From: Lates calcarifer
Taxonomy: Eukaryota; Chordata; Actinopteri; Centropomidae
Assembly: GCF_001640805.2 (NCBI RefSeq)
Contig: NC_066848.1
Span: forward strand, 11,361,896-11,425,895
Length of the DNA stretch: 64,000 nucleotides
Direction of reading: 5' to 3'
Shown: positions 63,773 to 64,000 of the stretch, in pieces
How positions within the stretch are numbered: the first letter of the stretch is position 1
How the letters are laid out: the number at the start of each line of letters is the position of its first letter
Notes under the pieces: generated by a model
Told to the model about the DNA's origin: nothing
Database searches by the model: none
What the model saw: only the letters and a program-made list of their open reading frames with translations
Program-made: the position numbers and the translations under genes

Positions 63773-64000
63773 GTGACGTGTCTCCTCATGAAACATAAGA
63801 GAAGCAGTGAGGTTTGCTTTCAGCACAGTCTTGTTAGGATGCTCAGACTATAGCAAGAAAAAAATCCCATGAGAAATTTCAGTTACTGGATTAACATCAC
63901 AAGTTAAGTTCTTTTTTCTGCTCTCTTGTTTTAAAGTGAAATTGTTGCATCATTTTAAAGGTGTAACTCATGAAGTTCATGCCAGTGTATAATTTTTACA
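63773..64000 (+). other. adam12: Intron 19, beginning only
   Basis: Starts GTGACGTGTC and runs off the window. No further exon is visible, so the proline-rich SH3-binding tail and 3' UTR must be downstream. Confidence 0.8.

Overview
The window is vertebrate genomic DNA, most likely from a teleost fish. One large, well-conserved gene is split into many small exons with GT-AG introns. The introns are AT-rich and full of CA/GT, TA and TTTC microsatellites and long A/T runs. They also carry dispersed repeats that I recognise as common in spiny-rayed fish genomes. No second gene, RNA gene, CRISPR array or bacterial-type operon is visible.

The gene is adam12 (a disintegrin and metalloproteinase 12), on the + strand. 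Nineteen coding exons can be placed exactly, from the ATG at 1438 to a donor at 63773. Joined, they encode 765 complete codons plus two bases with every reading phase matching. The protein reads in order: signal peptide (1 to about 25), prodomain with a cysteine switch (Cys194), RHKR furin site (219-222), metalloprotease domain with the zinc motif [11 protein letters not shown] (365-375) and Met-turn (395), disintegrin domain, cysteine-rich domain, EGF-like module (675-702), transmembrane helix (about 723-745) and the first juxtamembrane residues. The cytoplasmic tail and 3' end lie beyond the window. I cannot tell which species this is, or whether it is an 'a' or 'b' teleost duplicate.

Layout: 1-900 is upstream sequence with nothing recognised; 901-1437 is probable promoter and 5' UTR. 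Exons 1-4 are far apart (introns 1 and 3 are 12.2 and 16.9 kb). Exons 5-10 cluster at 35.4-40.3 kb, exon 11 (catalytic site) is at 43.1 kb, intron 11 is 10.6 kb, and exons 12-19 run from 53.8 to 63.8 kb.

The most notable non-coding structures are: a 384-bp element with 37-bp perfect inverted ends and a 4-bp target duplication, nested inside another inverted-repeat element in intron 6; a TTTC microsatellite forming the polypyrimidine tract of exon 4; a strong G-quadruplex motif in intron 10; a 21-bp minisatellite with duplicated flanks in intron 11; and an in-frame read-through after exon 18 that would give a soluble 742-residue protein. I found no convincing wholly new biological system.
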